NCBI RefSeq assembly: GCF_003171715.1 | Contig: NZ_QGHL01000008.1 | Span: 363,501 to 427,500, forward strand | DNA length: 64,000 nt | Source: Novosphingobium meiothermophilum | GTDB lineage: Bacteria; Pseudomonadota; Alphaproteobacteria; Sphingomonadales; Sphingomonadaceae | Reading direction: 5' to 3' | Part shown: positions 61,375 to 64,000 of the stretch, piece by piece | How the letters are laid out: every line of letters begins with the position of its first letter | Numbering within the stretch: the stretch's first letter is position 1 | The notes under the pieces: model-generated | Databases searched by the model: none | The model's input: the letters and a program-made list of their open reading frames with translations, nothing else | What the model was told of the DNA's origin: nothing | Program-made: the position numbers and the translations under genes

Positions 61375-62231
61375 GCCTGCCGGTGGCCATCGTGGTGCTG
61401 GCGCACAACGAGGAACGGCGCATTGCCCGGTGCCTTGCCAGTCTGCCGCTTGGTGATCCGGCTTTTGCCATCCACGTGGCGGTGAACGGATCAGGCGATG
61501 GAACCGCGCGGATTGTTGCCGATCATGCGGCGCGCCATGCCAATCTGACGCTGCATGACTGGCCTGAAGGCGGCAAGGCGCGAAGCTGGAACCGGATGGT
61601 GCTTGATACGCTGCCTGCGGGTCTTCCTGCCGTGGTTCTGGTGGACGGGGATGCTGAGGTCGCGCCGGGAGCGATTGCGGCGCTTCTGGCTGCGCTTGGC
61701 AATGACGCGCGGGCCAATGCTGCCTCTGCGCCTCCGCTCAATGGCCGAAGGGCCGGGCATTATCGCCGGTTGATGATCGAAACCCACGGCCTGTTCGGCG
61801 ATCTCTATGCGCTGCGTGGCAGCTTCGTCGACGAGATGCGCGCGCGCGGTGTGCGCTTGCCTGTCGATCTGGTGGGAGATGACGGACTGGTTGGAGCGCT
61901 GGCGAAGACCGGCCTTGGACCCCTTTCCCGCTGGCGCGAGGACGGCGTGCGACCGGTTCCTGAAGCCGGGTTCCGGTGCGAGCCTTTTGATCCTTCCGAT
62001 CCGGCAAGCTGGCGCATGCAGTATCGCCGCATGATCAGCTACGCCGTGCGGCATTTTCAGGACCGCATCATTACCGCCATTCTGCGGTCGCACGGCCCTG
62101 CTGCCCTGCCTGAACGGCTGGCATCGCTCTACCCGTCCTACCTTTCCGGGTTCAGGCCGCGATCCGGCCTGTGGTGGTGGTTTGATCGTCAGGCCCTGAA
62201 GCGAATGAGTGGGGCAGCCCTGTCGGCCTGA
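61371..62231 (+). CDS. Family 2 glycosyltransferase
   Basis: A 286-residue GT-A transferase: VAIVVLAHNEERRIARCLASL, VNGSGDGTARI, VVLVDGDAEVAPGAI (metal-binding Asp motif) and a C-terminal domain containing DLVGDDGLVGAL. No transmembrane helix, so it is cytoplasmic or peripheral. It is cotranslated with the methyltransferase and converges with a flippase gene. Confidence 0.82.
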   Translation: MSLPVAIVVLAHNEERRIARCLASLPLGDPAFAIHVAVNGSGDGTARIVADHAARHANLTLHDWPEGGKARSWNRMVLDTLPAGLPAVVLVDGDAEVAPGAIAALLAALGNDARANAASAPPLNGRRAGHYRRLMIETHGLFGDLYALRGSFVDEMRARGVRLPVDLVGDDGLVGALAKTGLGPLSRWREDGVRPVPEAGFRCEPFDPSDPASWRMQYRRMISYAVRHFQDRIITAILRSHGPAALPERLASLYPSYLSGFRPRSGLWWWFDRQALKRMSGAALSA

Positions 62232-62270
62232 CAGTCGGCCTGTTGTCCGGTCTGTCGTCTCGGTTTCGGA

Positions 62271-63815
62271 TCAGGCAGGGGCTGCGGCCAGGTCCTTGCG
62301 CCGCACGAGTTGCAGGATCTGGCCCAGCGCATGACGATCGGCCAGATGCACGACGGCGGCATAGCTGGCCATGCCAAGGGCAACCAGCACGCCCAGATGC
62401 AGCGCCGGCGCGGCCTTGGCCGTCTCGCCCAGAATCCAGTGGTCTGCGCTCCACACGATCAGCGCCATGGCAAGGCTGGAGCCGACCGGGAGGCGCAGCG
62501 CCCTTGCCATGGCGGCAACGCCGATCCCTATCGCAGACCGGGAGAGCATGATGGTCGCCAGCAGCAGCAGGGGGGCGGCCGCACACCAGACTGCGGCCAC
62601 GGCCAGCAGTCCGAACCGGGCGCTGCCAAGGAACGCAGCCGCGAATATCACGGCACCGGCCATCGCGGTGCGGACCGGTATTTCCGGCTTGCCCACCGCG
62701 TTGAGCGCCGGAGCAAACAGGATTTGCATGGTCATGAAAGGCATGGCCCACGCCATCCATTCCACCAGTGGCGGCAGTTCCTGCCAGGTGGAGCCGAACA
62801 GGGTTGCGACCAGCGGTGACGCCGTGACCGCCATGCCGGCATAGACGGGCGCGGCGATCATCATGATGAGCCGTGCGGATTTGAGGAATGCAGCGCGCAA
62901 TGCGGGAAGATCGTCCTGCAGCCGCGCGTAGGCGGGAAAGGCGACTTCATTGAGCGGGGGCACGAACCGGGCGTAGAAGATCGTCGCCAGAAACACGGCC
63001 TGCGAATAGACTCCCACCTCGTGCGGGGTGAAACGGCGGCCAATGACGAAGATGTCACTCTGCGTCTGCACCAGCCAGAACATCTGCGTGAACAGGATGG
63101 CCAGCCCGAAGCGGAAGATGCTGCCGCAGCCCCTGAAGTCGAAGCTGGGCCAGATCAGCGCCCGCACCATGAGATTCAGCCCGATCGCGCGCACCCAGAA
63201 CATGACGATCGGCGCATAGACCAGCGTCCATACTCCATAACCAGCCCAGGCTAGGATGAGCGACAGCACCGCGCCTGTCATGGCAGATGCCATGTTGACC
63301 AGCGCCTGACTGCGGAAATCGAGACTGCGCCCCATCAGCACTTCGGGAATCGCAATGAACGGTGTCGACAGATAGATCAGCGTCTGAACGCGCAGCATGT
63401 CGATCACGATCGGCTGCCCGTAGTAGGCGGCAACCAAGGGGGCGGCGAACCATTGTAGCGTGGCGATCACGGCATTTGCGGCCAGCAGCAGCCCGAATGC
63501 CTGGCGGATGCGCTGGCGGGTCAGGTCGCGCTCCTGAATGAGCGCGCTCGCAAAGCCATAGCCATTGAGGAAAGTCAGGAAGCTGAGCATGACCAGCGAC
63601 ATGGCAAAGAGGCCATAGTCGGCCGGGGCAAGCAGGCGCATGACGATCAGCGTCGATGACCAGCTTATGATCTGCGCCGCAATCTGGCTGCCGGAACGCC
63701 AAAGGATCGCGCGTCGGACATCGCCAGCAAATCGGGAATTGGCCAAGCCGGACCCGGAAGGGCCGTCAGCCTGCAGGGACGATACTGCGGCGGCGATGGA
63801 GGAATGCTCGGTCAT
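62271..63815 (-). CDS. Polysaccharide flippase (MOP family, Wzx-like)
   Basis: A 514-residue membrane protein of the lipopolysaccharide-biosynthesis/MOP superfamily with about 14 helices. Marks: RRAILWRSGSQIAAQIISWSSTLIVMRLLAPADYGLFAMSLV at the N-terminus, GYGFASALIQERDLT, and YYGQPIVIDMLRVQTLIYLSTPFIAIPEVLMGRSLDFRSQALV, characteristic of the polysaccharide-biosynthesis C-type flippases. Its promoter region faces the edge of the window. Neighbouring GT and methyltransferase genes support exopolysaccharide or O-antigen work. Confidence 0.87.
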   Translation of the reverse strand: MTEHSSIAAAVSSLQADGPSGSGLANSRFAGDVRRAILWRSGSQIAAQIISWSSTLIVMRLLAPADYGLFAMSLVMLSFLTFLNGYGFASALIQERDLTRQRIRQAFGLLLAANAVIATLQWFAAPLVAAYYGQPIVIDMLRVQTLIYLSTPFIAIPEVLMGRSLDFRSQALVNMASAMTGAVLSLILAWAGYGVWTLVYAPIVMFWVRAIGLNLMVRALIWPSFDFRGCGSIFRFGLAILFTQMFWLVQTQSDIFVIGRRFTPHEVGVYSQAVFLATIFYARFVPPLNEVAFPAYARLQDDLPALRAAFLKSARLIMMIAAPVYAGMAVTASPLVATLFGSTWQELPPLVEWMAWAMPFMTMQILFAPALNAVGKPEIPVRTAMAGAVIFAAAFLGSARFGLLAVAAVWCAAAPLLLLATIMLSRSAIGIGVAAMARALRLPVGSSLAMALIVWSADHWILGETAKAAPALHLGVLVALGMASYAAVVHLADRHALGQILQLVRRKDLAAAPA

Positions 63816-63919
63816 TGCAACGTCGGCCTTAGGACACAGGCCGTTAAGTCCGCGTTACGCCTTGGCGCGGCGTTCCGGGTCAGCTGTCTGTGGCGCGATG
63901 ACTGGATTCTTGCCGATGA

Positions 63920-63971
63920 AACAAAAAAGTCAAAAGAGCCTGTTGACGCGAATCGTTGAGGGGCATAGAGG
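63920..63971 (+). promoter_or_regulatory. Strong sigma70-type promoter, probably of an rRNA operon beyond the window
   Basis: TTGACG (63943-63948) and TAGAGG (63966-63971) with 17 bases between them. An A-rich stretch (AAACAAAAAAGTCAAAAG) upstream looks like an UP element. A GC-rich leader, CTCACCGCAGCGGCGCTGC, follows. This arrangement is typical of rrn promoters in sphingomonads, but no rRNA sequence lies inside the window. Confidence 0.5.
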
Positions 63972-64000
63972 GCCTCTCACCGCAGCGGCGCTGCAACAGC

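Overview
The window is a GC-rich, densely coded chromosomal segment of an alphaproteobacterium of the Sphingomonadaceae, most likely Novosphingobium. The Atm1-type ABC exporter at 57802-59628 resembles, almost residue for residue from memory, the structurally studied exporter of N. aromaticivorans. The gene orders tlpA<>argH-lipoprotein-lysA, serC-serA-hisZ, hslV-hslU, and bamE divergent from a cytochrome bc1 chaperone and YceD are typical alphaproteobacterial core synteny. I see no transposase, integrase, phage, CRISPR array, tRNA or rRNA gene. The last 60 bases hold a strong sigma70-type promoter firing out of the window, possibly into an rRNA operon.

Layout. 1-2203: end of a NAD-type formate dehydrogenase operon (fdsA 3' end, fdsD, fdhD). 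2253-5013: a TonB-like protein, then translationally coupled GDP-mannose genes (manC-manA). 5070-8377: a zinc-type TonB receptor behind a Zur-like operator, and a secreted alpha/beta hydrolase. 8374-12462: serC-serA-hisZ on the minus strand, with a structured RNA leader before serC. 12560-16882: tlpA divergent from argH-lipoprotein-lysA and a siroheme-type dehydrogenase. 16879-19440: an SDR and a phosphate-selective-type porin. 19463-25000: ilvE with an unusual upstream tiny-ORF/hairpin unit, tlyA, tspO, ubiK, metZ. 24748-28900: a PMT-like mannosyltransferase facing a DPM1-GtrA fusion, then leuB and recO. 29011-35321: apaG, a LysR regulator, a GGDEF/EAL protein, an MFS pump, dinB and a Nudix hydrolase. 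35433-44252: a type II secretion operon gspCDEFGLMN that lacks gspHIJK. 44261-50529: dps, nhaA, an NfrB-like glycosyltransferase coupled to an NfrA-like barrel protein, and a TauE permease coupled to a TIGR02186 protein. 50624-57731: a HerA-like ATPase, MATE pump, yceD, bc1 chaperone, bamE, hslVU and a DUF1737 protein. 57802-63815: the Atm1 exporter, a two-domain retropepsin-like protein, a methyltransferase-glycosyltransferase pair and a polysaccharide flippase.

How the genes fit together. Several envelope and glycan functions recur: GDP-mannose supply (manC, manA), a polyprenyl-phosphate-mannose synthase and PMT pair that could use it, the short NfrA/NfrB-like pair, and the flippase group. 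Protein export is represented by the T2SS, BamE and TonB receptor. The rest is amino acid metabolism (Ser, His, Arg, Lys, Ile/Leu/Val, Met) and housekeeping. The most interesting unexplained items are the compact nfrBA-like pair, the T2SS operon without minor pseudopilins, the perfect 14-base Shine-Dalgarno tiny-ORF unit upstream of ilvE, and several hairpins that pair with ribosome-binding sites.

Identifications rest on reading motifs and remembered family features; no database search was run.
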